From contig NZ_PYPS01000024.1 in the NCBI RefSeq assembly GCF_003027925.1, positions 1 through 64,000 on the forward strand: a stretch of 64,000 nucleotides of DNA, read 5' to 3'. Shown one piece after another: positions 33,629 to 42,780 of the stretch; within the stretch, counting starts at the first letter, position 1; each line of letters opens with the position of its first letter. This stretch comes from Micromonospora sp. RP3T. Lineage in GTDB: Bacteria; Actinomycetota; Actinomycetes; Mycobacteriales; Micromonosporaceae. The position numbers were made by a program, and so were the translations under genes. The notes beneath the pieces are model-generated. The model searched no databases and had not been told where the DNA came from. It saw only the letters and a program-made list of their open reading frames with translations.

Positions 33629-35182
33629 ATGCGAAGCCGCAGGATCCGCCTCGCGTCGACCGCCGCCGCCACCGTCCTGGCCGCCGCCACCGCGCTCTCC
33701 GTCGTCGCGCCGGCCGAGGCGCACACCGTCGCCCCGGCCAACGCCAACGCGTCCACCGCCACCCGCAACGTGCTCAACTGGCTCGCCCACCTGCCCAACC
33801 GCAGCAGCAACCGGGTCGCCTCCGGCTTCTTCGGCGGCTACAGCAACAGCGGCTTCTCGCTCAGCCAGACCGAGGAGCTGCGCGCCGCCACCGGCCAGTA
33901 CCCGGCGATCCTGAGCTGCGACTACGGCTCCGGCTGGGCGACCAACAACGACATCACCGCGCTCGTCGACTACTCCTGCAACTCGTCGCTGAAGTCCTGG
34001 TCGGCCAGCGGGGGCCTGGTCACCATCAGCGTGCACCTGCCCAGCCCGGCCAACGCCAACGGGGGCGGGCTGAACACCCCGATGGGCAACTTCGCCGACC
34101 TGCTCAACCCGTCGACCGCCGCCGGCGCCCGCTGGCGTCAGCTCCAGGACAAGATGGCCGCCGGCCTCCAGGACCTGGAGAACGCCGGGGTGCCGGTGCT
34201 GTTCCGACCGTTCCACGAGGTCAACGGCGACTGGTTCTGGTGGGGCAACCGCGACCCGAACACGTTCAAGCAGGTCTGGCAGCAGATGTACACCTACCTC
34301 ACCGGCACCAAGGGGCTGGACAATCTGCTCTGGGTCTACTCGGCCGACTTCAGCCGGGGCAACCGCACCACCTACTACCCGGGCAACTCCTACGTGGACG
34401 TCGTCGGCATGGACGCGTACGACGACAACCCGCAGGTCTCCGGCATCCAGTCCGCGTACAGCGAGCTGGTCGGGCTGGGCAAGCCGTTCGCGTTCGCCGA
34501 GATCGGGCCGGACAGCCAGGGCTCGTTCGACTACGGGCGCTGGGTCACCGCGTTCCAGCAGAGCTACCCGAAGACGTCCTACTTCCTGGCCTGGAACGAC
34601 GGCTGGGGCCCGGCCCGCAACGCCGGCGCGAGCACGCTGTTCAACAACTCCTGGATCGCCAACCGGGGCGAGGTCGACCTCGGTAACGTCACCGAGCCGG
34701 GTGGCGGCGGCACCACCCCGCCCCCGTCCGGCGGCACGCTGCTCAACGGGTTCGAGTCCGGCACCGAGGGTTGGACCGGCGCAGGCGTCACCGGCGGGCC
34801 CTGGCAGGTCACCGAGTGGGCGGCGGAGGGCACCCGCTCGCTGAAGTCCGACGTCAACCTGGGCGCCGGGGCCGCGTACCTGAAGAAGTCCGCCACCACC
34901 AGCCTGAGCGGGCGCGGCACGCTGCGGGCCACCGCGCGCGTCGCGCCGTGGGGCAGTTTCGGTACCGGCAGCCAGGCGAAGCTCTACGTCAAGACCGGCG
35001 CCGGCTGGCAGTGGTTCGACGGCGGCACGGTCGCGGTCACCTCGGCCGGGGTGAACCTGTCGCTGCCGCTGGCCGGCGTGGCCAACCTCGGCGACGTGCG
35101 GGAGATCGGCGTGCAGTTCGTGCCGGGCAGTGGCGCGGGCGGCACCTCGGCGATCTATGTGGACAACGTCACCGTCCAGTGA
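33629..35182 (+). CDS. Secreted GH26 beta-mannanase with a C-terminal carbohydrate-binding module
   Basis: 517 residues. The ATG follows AAAAGGTGACCC. A signal peptide ends in APAEA. The catalytic domain, about 40-350, has the acid/base Glu in VLFRPFHEVNGDWFWWG and the nucleophile Glu in FAFAEIGPD, with DVVGMDAYDD and YFLAWNDGWGP. GH26 endo-mannanases cut beta-1,4-mannan in plant cell walls. A Gly/Thr/Pro linker (PGGGGTTPPPSGG) joins a C-terminal beta-sandwich of about 140 residues (LLNGFESGTEGWTG, DVREIGVQFVPG, IYVDNVTV) that resembles mannan-binding modules. It is monocistronic. Confidence 0.9.
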   Translation: MRSRRIRLASTAAATVLAAATALSVVAPAEAHTVAPANANASTATRNVLNWLAHLPNRSSNRVASGFFGGYSNSGFSLSQTEELRAATGQYPAILSCDYGSGWATNNDITALVDYSCNSSLKSWSASGGLVTISVHLPSPANANGGGLNTPMGNFADLLNPSTAAGARWRQLQDKMAAGLQDLENAGVPVLFRPFHEVNGDWFWWGNRDPNTFKQVWQQMYTYLTGTKGLDNLLWVYSADFSRGNRTTYYPGNSYVDVVGMDAYDDNPQVSGIQSAYSELVGLGKPFAFAEIGPDSQGSFDYGRWVTAFQQSYPKTSYFLAWNDGWGPARNAGASTLFNNSWIANRGEVDLGNVTEPGGGGTTPPPSGGTLLNGFESGTEGWTGAGVTGGPWQVTEWAAEGTRSLKSDVNLGAGAAYLKKSATTSLSGRGTLRATARVAPWGSFGTGSQAKLYVKTGAGWQWFDGGTVAVTSAGVNLSLPLAGVANLGDVREIGVQFVPGSGAGGTSAIYVDNVTVQ

Positions 35183-35323
35183 CGACGGACCGGTCCGGTT
35201 CGGCTGGCTGTCGCTCTTGGGCGGTTATGTTCCGGCGTGCTACACGTCGCGTGTCCGCCGGATAGCATCCAGCGGGACCGGACCGGACCCCCGGTCCGCG
35301 CCGATCGAACCACGGGGGATTCG

Positions 35324-37516
35324 TTGTCAGTTCGCCATGCCCGTCGATGGGGAGCCGCTCTCCTCGGCGTCGTCACCGTCTCGACACTGCTGGGTGGTGG
35401 GACCGCGTCGGCCGTCAGCGGCGCCACCGGAGTGCCCGACGGCACCTACGCCTTCACCGCCAAGATCACTTTTGGTGACCTGCGCGCCTGCACCGGCGCG
35501 CTGGTCGACCCGAACTTCGTGGTCACCGCGAAGACCTGCCTGACCGACGGCGCCGGCCCCGTCACCGCCGGCGCCCCGGCCCGCCCCACCACCGTCGTCG
35601 TCGGGCGCACCGACCTGACCGGCACCGCCGGGCACGAGCGCGCCGCCGTCGCGGTCCTCCCGCACCCGGACCGCAACCTGGCGCTGCTCCGACTCGCCAA
35701 CCCGGTCGCCGGCGTCACCCCGGTCGCGCTCGCCACCGCGGCGCCCGCCGCGGCCGACACGCTGACCATCGCCGGGTACGGCCGCACCGCCACCGAGTGG
35801 GTGCCGGACCGGCTGCACGCGGCCGACTTCACCGTGCAGGGGGTCGGCGCGGCCACCGCCGACGTGACCGGTGCCTCGGCCGGGGCCACCATCTGCCGGG
35901 GCGACGCCGGCGGCCCGGCGCTCCGCGTCGTCGCCGGGGTGCCGCAGCTCGTGGCGATCGGCAACACCTCCTGGCAGAAGGGCTGCCTCGGCGAGACCGA
36001 GACCCGCGACGGGGCCACCGTCACCCGGGTGGACGACCTGACCGCGTGGATCCGCGAGCGGACCGCCGACGTGCAGATCTTCGGCGTGACGGCCGCCGGC
36101 CAGCTCACCTACGGCGTCGTCGACGCCGCCAGCGGCGAACTGCGCGCGAACCGGGTGTCGACCGCGACGCTCGGCTTCACGCCCAAGGCGATGGCCACGC
36201 TGAACGAGAACACCATCCTGGTGACGGACACCAGCGGAAAGATGTACCGGCTGGACGTCACCGGCGTCGACCCGTTGACGTTCACCACCACCTGGATCAT
36301 GGACGGCTGGTCGACCTACGACCGGCTGACCTACGACGGCTACGGCTCGCTCTACGGGCAGATCGGCTACGAACTGCGTCGCCGGACGCTCACCACCGAG
36401 AAGCCGACCTCGCAGAACGACCTCGGGTACCCGGTGACGGTCGCCACCGGCTTCAGCCAGAAGACGCTCACCTCCCCGGCCCCGGGCCGCATCCTCGGCA
36501 ACCTCACCGACGGCCGGTTGCTCTCCTACCGCATCAACGGAGGCGGGCCGGAGGGGTTCATCCTCAGCACGCTCGCCACGACCGGCTGGGCCGGCTACAC
36601 CCACGTGCTCTCGCCCGGTGGCGGCTGGTACTTCGCCCGCACGGCCGGCGGCGGGCTGGACCGCTTCCGCGACGCGAACCCGGTCGACGGCAGCGGCGCC
36701 GACCTGACGAAGTCCACAGCGGTCAGCACCAGCGGCTGGAACCAGACCCTGCTGTCGGCCCGGCCGTGGCACGGCGCCATCTCGGTCTTCGGCGCCCGGC
36801 CCGACGGCCGGCTCACCTACACCGCCCTCGACCCGGTGACCGGCGCGATCGTGGTACGGACGGTCTCCGAGCAGACGCTCGGCTTCACGCCGAAGGCGCT
36901 GGCCACCCTCAGCTCGGACACCCTGCTGGTGACCAACGGCGGTGACCTCCACCGGGTCGACGTCACAAGCGTGCAGCCGCTCACCTTCACCCGCACCACC
37001 GAACGCCTCGGCGGCGGCTGGACGCACGACCGGCTGGTCTACGACGGCAACGGCTCACTCTTCGGGCAGGCCGGCAGCGTCCTGCACAGGTACACGGTGG
37101 CCAAGGCCAAGCCGGCCGACGCGACCACCGACCTGCCCAACCACGTGGTGCCGATCGCCAGCGGCTTCGGGGTGCAGTCCCTCGGCGCCAACGGCAAGGG
37201 GCATCTGATCACCACGACCAGCACCGGGGCCCTGGCCACCTACGTCGTCACGCCGGCCGGCGCCTGGGACGGCCGGTTCGACCCGGCGACCAGCGGCTGG
37301 ACCGGGGTCACGTCGATTTTCTCGCCGGGCGGCGGCCAGTACTACCGGCGCGACGCCAACGGCGTGCTGACCGGCTACCTGGAAACCAGGCCGTTCGACA
37401 CGAGCGGCGCCGACCTGGCGGCGTCCGTGCCGACCGGCACGGCCAGCGCCGGCTGGGACGCGATCCTCTCCGCCCAGTCGTACGACTCCTGGCCGGACAG
37501 CACCCGACGCTGGTGA
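35324..37516 (+). CDS. Secreted pseudo-protease (S1 fold) fused to a tachylectin-like propeller
   Basis: 730 residues from a TTG with GGGGGA upstream; no other start lies near. A signal peptide (WGAALLGVVTVSTLLGGGTASA) is followed at about 35-245 by a trypsin-like domain. ACTGALVDPNFVVTAKTCL stands where TAAHC is expected (His to Thr). RNLALLRL stands where DIALLRL is expected (Asp to Asn). CRGDAGGPAL stands where GDSGGP is expected (Ser to Ala). All three catalytic residues are gone, so the domain is probably a binder. The rest is a duplicated module of about 225 residues (DVQIFGVTAAGQLTYG and ISVFGARPDGRLTYT begin the copies; LGFTPKAMATL and LGFTPKALATL match) with tachylectin-like propeller strands, predicted to bind sugars. 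Confidence 0.8.
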   Translation: MSVRHARRWGAALLGVVTVSTLLGGGTASAVSGATGVPDGTYAFTAKITFGDLRACTGALVDPNFVVTAKTCLTDGAGPVTAGAPARPTTVVVGRTDLTGTAGHERAAVAVLPHPDRNLALLRLANPVAGVTPVALATAAPAAADTLTIAGYGRTATEWVPDRLHAADFTVQGVGAATADVTGASAGATICRGDAGGPALRVVAGVPQLVAIGNTSWQKGCLGETETRDGATVTRVDDLTAWIRERTADVQIFGVTAAGQLTYGVVDAASGELRANRVSTATLGFTPKAMATLNENTILVTDTSGKMYRLDVTGVDPLTFTTTWIMDGWSTYDRLTYDGYGSLYGQIGYELRRRTLTTEKPTSQNDLGYPVTVATGFSQKTLTSPAPGRILGNLTDGRLLSYRINGGGPEGFILSTLATTGWAGYTHVLSPGGGWYFARTAGGGLDRFRDANPVDGSGADLTKSTAVSTSGWNQTLLSARPWHGAISVFGARPDGRLTYTALDPVTGAIVVRTVSEQTLGFTPKALATLSSDTLLVTNGGDLHRVDVTSVQPLTFTRTTERLGGGWTHDRLVYDGNGSLFGQAGSVLHRYTVAKAKPADATTDLPNHVVPIASGFGVQSLGANGKGHLITTTSTGALATYVVTPAGAWDGRFDPATSGWTGVTSIFSPGGGQYYRRDANGVLTGYLETRPFDTSGADLAASVPTGTASAGWDAILSAQSYDSWPDSTRRW

Positions 37517-37537
37517 TCCGCGACGAGGTCCGATGAG

Positions 37538-37576
37538 GACGCGGGCCGTCTCCACTGCGGTGGGACGGCCCGCGTC
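37538..37576 (+). terminator. Hairpin terminator
   Basis: GACGCGGGCCGTC (37538-37550) pairs exactly with 37564-37576; the inner bases CCAC / GTGG can pair too. It lies 21 bases after the pseudo-protease stop. Confidence 0.75.
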
Positions 37577-37724
37577 ACGTCCGGTGACCGACACCGGACC
37601 GAGTCTGGCGGCGGCCCCCGGCGCTGACTAGGCTTGCGCCGTTCGTCGTCCGCCGTCCGGTCCTCATCACCGAGGGCGCACGTCTGGAAGAGAGCCGGAG
37701 CGCATCGTTGTCCCCCCGCACGAC

Positions 37725-40004
37725 GTGAGCCTCGCCGCCGCGGCGCCGGCCCGTCACCCGCTCGCCGGCCGTGTCGGACTCGTCGCGGCCGCCGTCGTCG
37801 TACTCGGGGAAATGATCTGGCTGGTCGCCGCCCTGCCCGGCGCGGCGCTGGTCAGCGACCTCGGCGCGATGGCGGTGTCGAGTTGGGCGGCGGTGCTCTG
37901 CGTCGGCGCGGCCCGCCGGCACCCGGTCCCGCTGCGGCGGTTCTGGTGGTTGCTCGCGACCACCATGGCCCTCGCCGCGCTCGGCCGTACGGTGTGGACG
38001 GTCGAGCGGCTCAGCGGGATCGACCTGCCGCACACGCCGCTGGTCGGCGGTCTCTTCACCGCCGGCATCGTCACCGGCACCGCCGCGCTGCTCTGCTCCC
38101 GGGCCGGCGGAAGCAGCCTCATCGGGCAGGCCCGCACGCTGCTCGACGGCGTGATCGTCGGGCTGGCCCTGATCCCGATCGGCTGGGTGGTGGTGTTCCG
38201 CGACCTCGCCGCCGCGGACCTGTCCGACCCGCTGCGCACGTTCGGGCTGCTCTATCCGATGTTCGACCTGATGCAGCTCACCATCCTGGTGGCGGTCGCC
38301 GGGCCGGGCCGGCCGATGTGGCGGGCGCTCACCCTGATCGGCGCGGGCCTGGCGATCCGGGCCGGCGCCGACGCGGTCTACGTCTCGCTCGTCGCGCACG
38401 GCAGTTACGTCCCGGGGCACCCGGTCGACGTCTGCTGGCCGCTGAGCTACCTGCTGGTCGGCCTGGCCAGCCGCTATCCATCGCCGGGGTGCGGTGACCG
38501 GGAGGACGACGCCGGCGAGTCGCCGCTGCCGCCGTGGTGGCGGGTCGCGCTGCCGTACCTGCCGGTCGGCGGCGCGATCGTCGCGGTGATGGTGTCCCGG
38601 CAGCCGACCGGGCAGACCCCGCACCTGGTCTTCGTCGGCATGATGGCGCTGCTCGGGGTGCTCGCGCTGCGGCAGGGGCTGGCCGCGAACGAGAACCTGT
38701 GGCTGGTCGCCCGGCTGCGCCGACTGGCGTACTCCGACCAGCTCACCGGCCTACCCAACCGGCTGACCTTCATCCGGCGACTGCGCCGGGCGCTTCGGGT
38801 GGGCGGGCCGGTCGCCGTGGTGCTGCTCGACCTGGACGGCTTCAAGCAGGTCAACGACCGGTTCGGGCACGCCGCCGGGGACCGTCTGCTCACCACCATC
38901 GCGGCGCGCATGCGGGACGCGATCGGCCCGGACGGGATGATCGCCCGACTCGGCGGCGACGAGTTCGCGGTGCTGGTCGCCGGGGACCGCCCGGTGGCCC
39001 CGGAACGGCTCGCCGTCCGGCTGCTCGCCGCGCTCGAACCGCTGCCCGGCGAGGAGGACCTCGGCGTCCACCCGTCGGCCAGCATCGGCATCGCCGAGTA
39101 CGGTCCGCAGCACAGCTCGCACACCGACCTGCTGCGCGACGCCGACATCGCCATGTACGCGGCGAAGGCGGCCGGCAAGTCCGCCTGGCGCACGTGCACG
39201 CCGGAGCTGCGTGAGTCGGCGGTGAGCCGGGCCGAGCTGATCGCCGACCTGCGCCGCGCGGTCGACGAGGGTCAGTTGCTGATGGAGTTCCAGCCCATCG
39301 TCGACCTGGCCACCGGCACGGTGCGCAGCGCCGAGGCGCTGGTCCGCTGGCGGCATCCCCGGCTCGGTGTGCTCACCCCGGCGCGGTTCCTGCCGCTGGC
39401 CGAGGAGACCGGGCTGATCCTGGCCATCGACCGCTGGGTGATCCACGAGGCGTGCCGGGCCGCCGCTACCTGGCGGGAGCGGGCCCCCGAGGTGACCGTC
39501 GCGGTCAACATCGCCGCCGCCCACCTGTGCCGTCCGGACCTGATCGCCACCGTCACCGGCGCGATGGGCGCGGCCGGGCTGCCGCCGCGCGCGCTCACGC
39601 TGGAACTCACCGAGTCGGCGCTGATCGAGGGCAGCGAGGCGGTGCTCGACCGGCTGGCCCAGCTCCGCGACCTCGGCATCCGTATCGCCATCGACGACTT
39701 CGGCACCGGCTACTCGTCGTTGAGCTACCTGCACCGGATCCCGGCCACCGAGCTGAAGATCGACCGATCCTTCGTGTCCCGGTTGGGTGCCGGCGACTCC
39801 CGCGCGTACGCCACCGTGGAGATGGTCAACCGGCTGGCCGGCGCGTTCGACCTGGCGGTGGTGGCGGAGGGGGTGGAGACCGGCGCCCAGCACGCGGCGG
39901 TCACCGCGATCGGCTGCCGGCAGGGCCAGGGCTGGCGGTACGGCCGCCCGAGCGCCCTGCCGGACCTGCTCCCCACGCTGGCGCACGAGAGAATCAGCGG
40001 GTGA
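37725..40004 (+). CDS. Membrane GGDEF-EAL protein (c-di-GMP turnover)
   Basis: 759 residues from a GTG. The N-terminal roughly 325 residues have eight to nine membrane helices. A GGDEF domain follows with substrate loop LAYSDQLTGLPNRL and an intact active site RLGGDEFAVL. An EAL domain follows with SAEALVRWRHP, LELTESALI, IDDFGTGYSSLSYL, LKIDRSFV and VAEGVET. All key motifs of both domains are present, so both synthesis and hydrolysis of c-di-GMP are possible. No periplasmic sensor domain is visible. The stop at 40004 lies just before the MerR gene operator. Confidence 0.92.
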   Translation: MSLAAAAPARHPLAGRVGLVAAAVVVLGEMIWLVAALPGAALVSDLGAMAVSSWAAVLCVGAARRHPVPLRRFWWLLATTMALAALGRTVWTVERLSGIDLPHTPLVGGLFTAGIVTGTAALLCSRAGGSSLIGQARTLLDGVIVGLALIPIGWVVVFRDLAAADLSDPLRTFGLLYPMFDLMQLTILVAVAGPGRPMWRALTLIGAGLAIRAGADAVYVSLVAHGSYVPGHPVDVCWPLSYLLVGLASRYPSPGCGDREDDAGESPLPPWWRVALPYLPVGGAIVAVMVSRQPTGQTPHLVFVGMMALLGVLALRQGLAANENLWLVARLRRLAYSDQLTGLPNRLTFIRRLRRALRVGGPVAVVLLDLDGFKQVNDRFGHAAGDRLLTTIAARMRDAIGPDGMIARLGGDEFAVLVAGDRPVAPERLAVRLLAALEPLPGEEDLGVHPSASIGIAEYGPQHSSHTDLLRDADIAMYAAKAAGKSAWRTCTPELRESAVSRAELIADLRRAVDEGQLLMEFQPIVDLATGTVRSAEALVRWRHPRLGVLTPARFLPLAEETGLILAIDRWVIHEACRAAATWRERAPEVTVAVNIAAAHLCRPDLIATVTGAMGAAGLPPRALTLELTESALIEGSEAVLDRLAQLRDLGIRIAIDDFGTGYSSLSYLHRIPATELKIDRSFVSRLGAGDSRAYATVEMVNRLAGAFDLAVVAEGVETGAQHAAVTAIGCRQGQGWRYGRPSALPDLLPTLAHERISG

Positions 40005-40005
40005 C

Positions 40006-40036
40006 TTGACCCTCACGCTGCGGGAGGCGGGAGCCT
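40006..40036 (+). promoter_or_regulatory. MerR-type promoter/operator
   Basis: TTGACC (40006-40011) is a -35 box. The dyad CCTCACGC-T-GCGGGAGG (40011-40027, one mismatch) fills the spacer, and GAGCCT (40031-40036) lies 19 bases after the -35 box. A long spacer with a dyad is typical of promoters twisted open by MerR proteins, here probably autoregulation. Confidence 0.6.
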
Positions 40037-40059
40037 TGGTCGCGGAAGGGAGGGAACCC

Positions 40060-40818
40060 ATGGCGTACACGGTGGGTCAGGTGGCGCGGTCGGCCCGGGT
40101 GACGGTCCGCACGTTGCACCACTACGACGAGATCGGGCTGCTGCGGCCGAGCGGGCGGACCCCGGCGGGCTACCGCCGCTACGACGACCGCGACCTGGAC
40201 CGTCTCCAGCTCATCCGCTACTACCGCGAGCTGGGGTTCCCGCTTGACGAGATCGCCGCGATCCTGGACGACCCGGACGCCGACCCGGCGGCGCACCTGC
40301 GCCGGCAGCACGAGTTGCTCTCCGGGCGGATCGGCAAGCTCCAGGAGATGGTCGCGGCGATCGAGCGCGCGATGGAGGCGAGAAAGTTGGAGATCCGATT
40401 GACGCCGGAGGAGCGGTTCGAGGTGTTCGGGGACTTCGACCCGGACGAGCACGCCGAGGAGGTGTCGCAGCGGTGGGGTGACACCGAGGCGTACCGGCAG
40501 TCGCAGCAGCGGGCCAGCCGCTACTCGAAGGAGGACTGGCTGCGCAACAAGGCGGTGAACGAGGACTGGGGGCGGCGGCTCGCCGCGCTGATGGACTCGG
40601 GCGCGCCGGCCGACGGCCCGGAGGCGACGGCGCTGGCCGAGGAGCACCGCCAGCTCATCACCGAGTGGTGGTACGACTGCTCGTACGAGATCCACACCGG
40701 GCTGGCCGACATGTACGTGGCCGACCCCCGGTTCACCGCGTACTTCGAGACGATCCGGCCCGGGATGGCCGCGTACCTGAACGAGGCCATCCACGCCAAC
40801 GCGATCAGCCGGGCCTGA
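40060..40818 (+). CDS. MerR/TipA-type regulator with a TipAS-like domain
   Basis: 252 residues. The ATG follows GGGAGGGAA. N-terminal MerR helix-turn-helix: YTVGQVARSARVTVRTLHHYDEIGLL, then GYRRYDDRDLDRLQLIRYYRELGF. A coiled linker (RRQHELLSGRIGKLQEMVAAI) leads to a TipAS-like helical domain (EERFEVFGDFDPDEHAEEVSQRWGD, ITEWWYDCSYEIHTGLADMYVADPRFTAYFE). TipA proteins bind thiopeptide-like or other hydrophobic drugs and activate their own gene. Confidence 0.9.
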   Translation: MAYTVGQVARSARVTVRTLHHYDEIGLLRPSGRTPAGYRRYDDRDLDRLQLIRYYRELGFPLDEIAAILDDPDADPAAHLRRQHELLSGRIGKLQEMVAAIERAMEARKLEIRLTPEERFEVFGDFDPDEHAEEVSQRWGDTEAYRQSQQRASRYSKEDWLRNKAVNEDWGRRLAALMDSGAPADGPEATALAEEHRQLITEWWYDCSYEIHTGLADMYVADPRFTAYFETIRPGMAAYLNEAIHANAISRA

Positions 40819-40845
40819 GCCCGCCCCGGATGGCACGATGGCCGG

Positions 40846-41130
40846 ATGTTCATCGTCGCCGGCACCCTCTACGTCGATCCGGCCCGGCGGGACGCCTACC
40901 TGGCGTCCTGCGCGGAGGCCGTCCGCGCGGCCCGCGCCGCACCCGGCTGCGTCGACTTCGCGGTCAGCGCCGACCTGGTCGAGCCGGGCCGGATCAACGT
41001 GTACGAGCGGTGGGAGTCCGACGAGCAGTTGCTCGCGTTCCGCGGTTCCGGGCCGGACGCGGAGCAGGTGACGGCGATCCTCGGCGCCGAGGTGCACAAG
41101 TTCCGCATCTCCGGCGTCGAGGCCCCCTGA
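40846..41130 (+). CDS. Antibiotic biosynthesis monooxygenase (ABM) domain protein
   Basis: 94 residues, a complete single ABM ferredoxin-like fold: FIVAGTLYVDPARRDAYLASC, CVDFAVSADLVEPGRINVYERWESDEQL, then VHKFRISGVEA. Small ABM proteins act as quinol or anthrone oxygenases without cofactor. CACGAT 6 bases before the ATG suggests a leaderless start. It lies 27 bases after the MerR gene in the same direction and may be co-regulated. Confidence 0.85.
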   Translation: MFIVAGTLYVDPARRDAYLASCAEAVRAARAAPGCVDFAVSADLVEPGRINVYERWESDEQLLAFRGSGPDAEQVTAILGAEVHKFRISGVEAP

Positions 41131-41240
41131 CCGCCGGCGGTCAGGGCGCTCCGAACGTTGGCCAGGTGTGCCGTGGTGTCCCTTTCGAGCTGATTCGTTG
41201 GTGATATGACCGGCCGCCGCCGGCCGGGAGACCACGACGG

Positions 41241-42767
41241 CTAGACGAAGACGTCGAGCAGGAGGACGCCGAGGAAGCCGACCACCGAGATGATGGTCTC
41301 CATCACCGACCAGCTCTTGATGGTCTGCCCGACGGTCAGCCCGAAGTACTCCTTCACCAGCCAGAAGCCGGCGTCGTTGACGTGCGAGAAGAACAGCGAC
41401 CCGCAGCCGATCGCCAGGGCCAGCAGCGCCACCTCGGGGCCCTGGAGCGTGGCGGCCAGCGGCGCGACGATGCCGGCGGCGGTGATGGTGGCGACCGTGG
41501 CCGAGCCGGTGGCGACCCGGATGCCGACCGCGACCAGCCAGCCGAGCAGCAGCGGCGACAGGTTGGCGCCGGTGGCGGCGTCCGCGACCAGGTTGCCCAC
41601 GCCGGCGTCCACCAGCACCTGCTTGAAGCCGCCACCAGCGGCGACGATCAGCAGGATGCCGGCGATCGCCGGCAGCGAGCCACCCAGGAAACCCGAGACC
41701 TGGGTACGGCTGAAGCCGTTCCGGTAGCCCAGGAAGACCATGGCGAAGATGACGCCGGCGAGCAGCGCGACGATCGGGGTGCCGGCGATGTCCAGCGCCT
41801 TGCGGCCGGCGGTGTCCTCGCCGAGGGTCAGCTCGCCGACGGCGCGCAGCAGCATGAGCGCCACCGGCAGCAGCACGGTGACCACGGCGGCCCAGAGCGC
41901 CGGCGCGCGGCGGGACCGCGGCCCGGCCGGCTCGTCGATCGACGCGCCGGGACGACCGGCGCCGGGGTTGACCAGGTCGTCCTCGGTGACCAGGTCGCCG
42001 TCGGCGTCGGCCCGCCCGTCGCCGGGGCGGGTGGGGCTGCGGTCCCCGGCGACGGCCAGGTCACGCCGGGTGGGCAGCAGCGCCTCCGGCGCGGTGGCCG
42101 GCACGTACCGGGAGATGAAGTTGCCGAACACCGGGCCGGCGACGATCACCGTGGGGATCGCCACCAGCAGGCCGAACGCGAGCGTCTGGCCGAGGTTGGC
42201 GCCGAGCGCGTCGATCGCGACCAGCGGGCCCGGGTGCGGCGGCACCAGACCGTGCAGCACCGACAGGCCGGCCAGTGCCGGGATGCCGAGCTTCATCAGC
42301 GGCACGTCGACGCGGCGCGAGACCAGCAGCACGATCGGCACCAGCAGCACCACGCCGACCTCGAAGAACAGCGGCAGTCCGATGAGCGCGGCGACCCCGG
42401 CCATCGCCCAGGGGAGCGCGCCGCCGGAGACCCGGCCCACCACCCGTTCGACGATGCTGTCCGCCCCGCCCGACTCGGCCAGCATGCCGCCGATCATCGC
42501 GCCGAGCGCGATCAACAGGCCGACGCCGCCGACCGTGGAGCCGACGCCGCCGCTGAACGAGGTGACGATCTTGTCGGCGGAGACGCCGGCGACCACGCCC
42601 AGCACCGCCGCGCCGAGGATCAGCGCCAGGAACGGGTGCACCTTGCCCCAGGCGATGAGCAGCACCACCGCCGCGATGCCGAGCAGCGCGGCGACGACGA
42701 GTTGGGTGTTGCCGGCGTTCGTGAGTGGTTCCGCCGGTGCGGCGAGCAGTGTGACCACGGCTATCAC
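41241..42767 (-). CDS. gntP: Gluconate:H+ symporter family permease
   Basis: 508 residues from a GTG with AGAGG upstream. About 13 membrane helices of the GntP family: LVVAALLGIAAVVLLIAWGK, VHPFLALILGAAVLGVVAG, LHGLVPPHPGPLVAIDALGA and GFLGGSLPAIAGILLIVAAGGGFKQVLVDAG, then FFSHVNDAGFWLVKEYFGL. A hydrophilic loop of about 60 residues (PTRRDLAVAGDRSPTRPGDG) between helices is longer than usual. It is encoded 13 bases after the sugar kinase gene and so takes up the substrate that the kinase phosphorylates, probably gluconate. Confidence 0.9.
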   Translation of the reverse strand: MIAVVTLLAAPAEPLTNAGNTQLVVAALLGIAAVVLLIAWGKVHPFLALILGAAVLGVVAGVSADKIVTSFSGGVGSTVGGVGLLIALGAMIGGMLAESGGADSIVERVVGRVSGGALPWAMAGVAALIGLPLFFEVGVVLLVPIVLLVSRRVDVPLMKLGIPALAGLSVLHGLVPPHPGPLVAIDALGANLGQTLAFGLLVAIPTVIVAGPVFGNFISRYVPATAPEALLPTRRDLAVAGDRSPTRPGDGRADADGDLVTEDDLVNPGAGRPGASIDEPAGPRSRRAPALWAAVVTVLLPVALMLLRAVGELTLGEDTAGRKALDIAGTPIVALLAGVIFAMVFLGYRNGFSRTQVSGFLGGSLPAIAGILLIVAAGGGFKQVLVDAGVGNLVADAATGANLSPLLLGWLVAVGIRVATGSATVATITAAGIVAPLAATLQGPEVALLALAIGCGSLFFSHVNDAGFWLVKEYFGLTVGQTIKSWSVMETIISVVGFLGVLLLDVFV

Positions 42768-42780
42768 GACCTCTGTTCGG

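Noticed and set aside
40846..41240. Bidirectional terminator between the ABM and permease genes
   Set aside because: GC-rich bases near 41205-41225 can pair, but only weakly and with no T run, so no feature was called.
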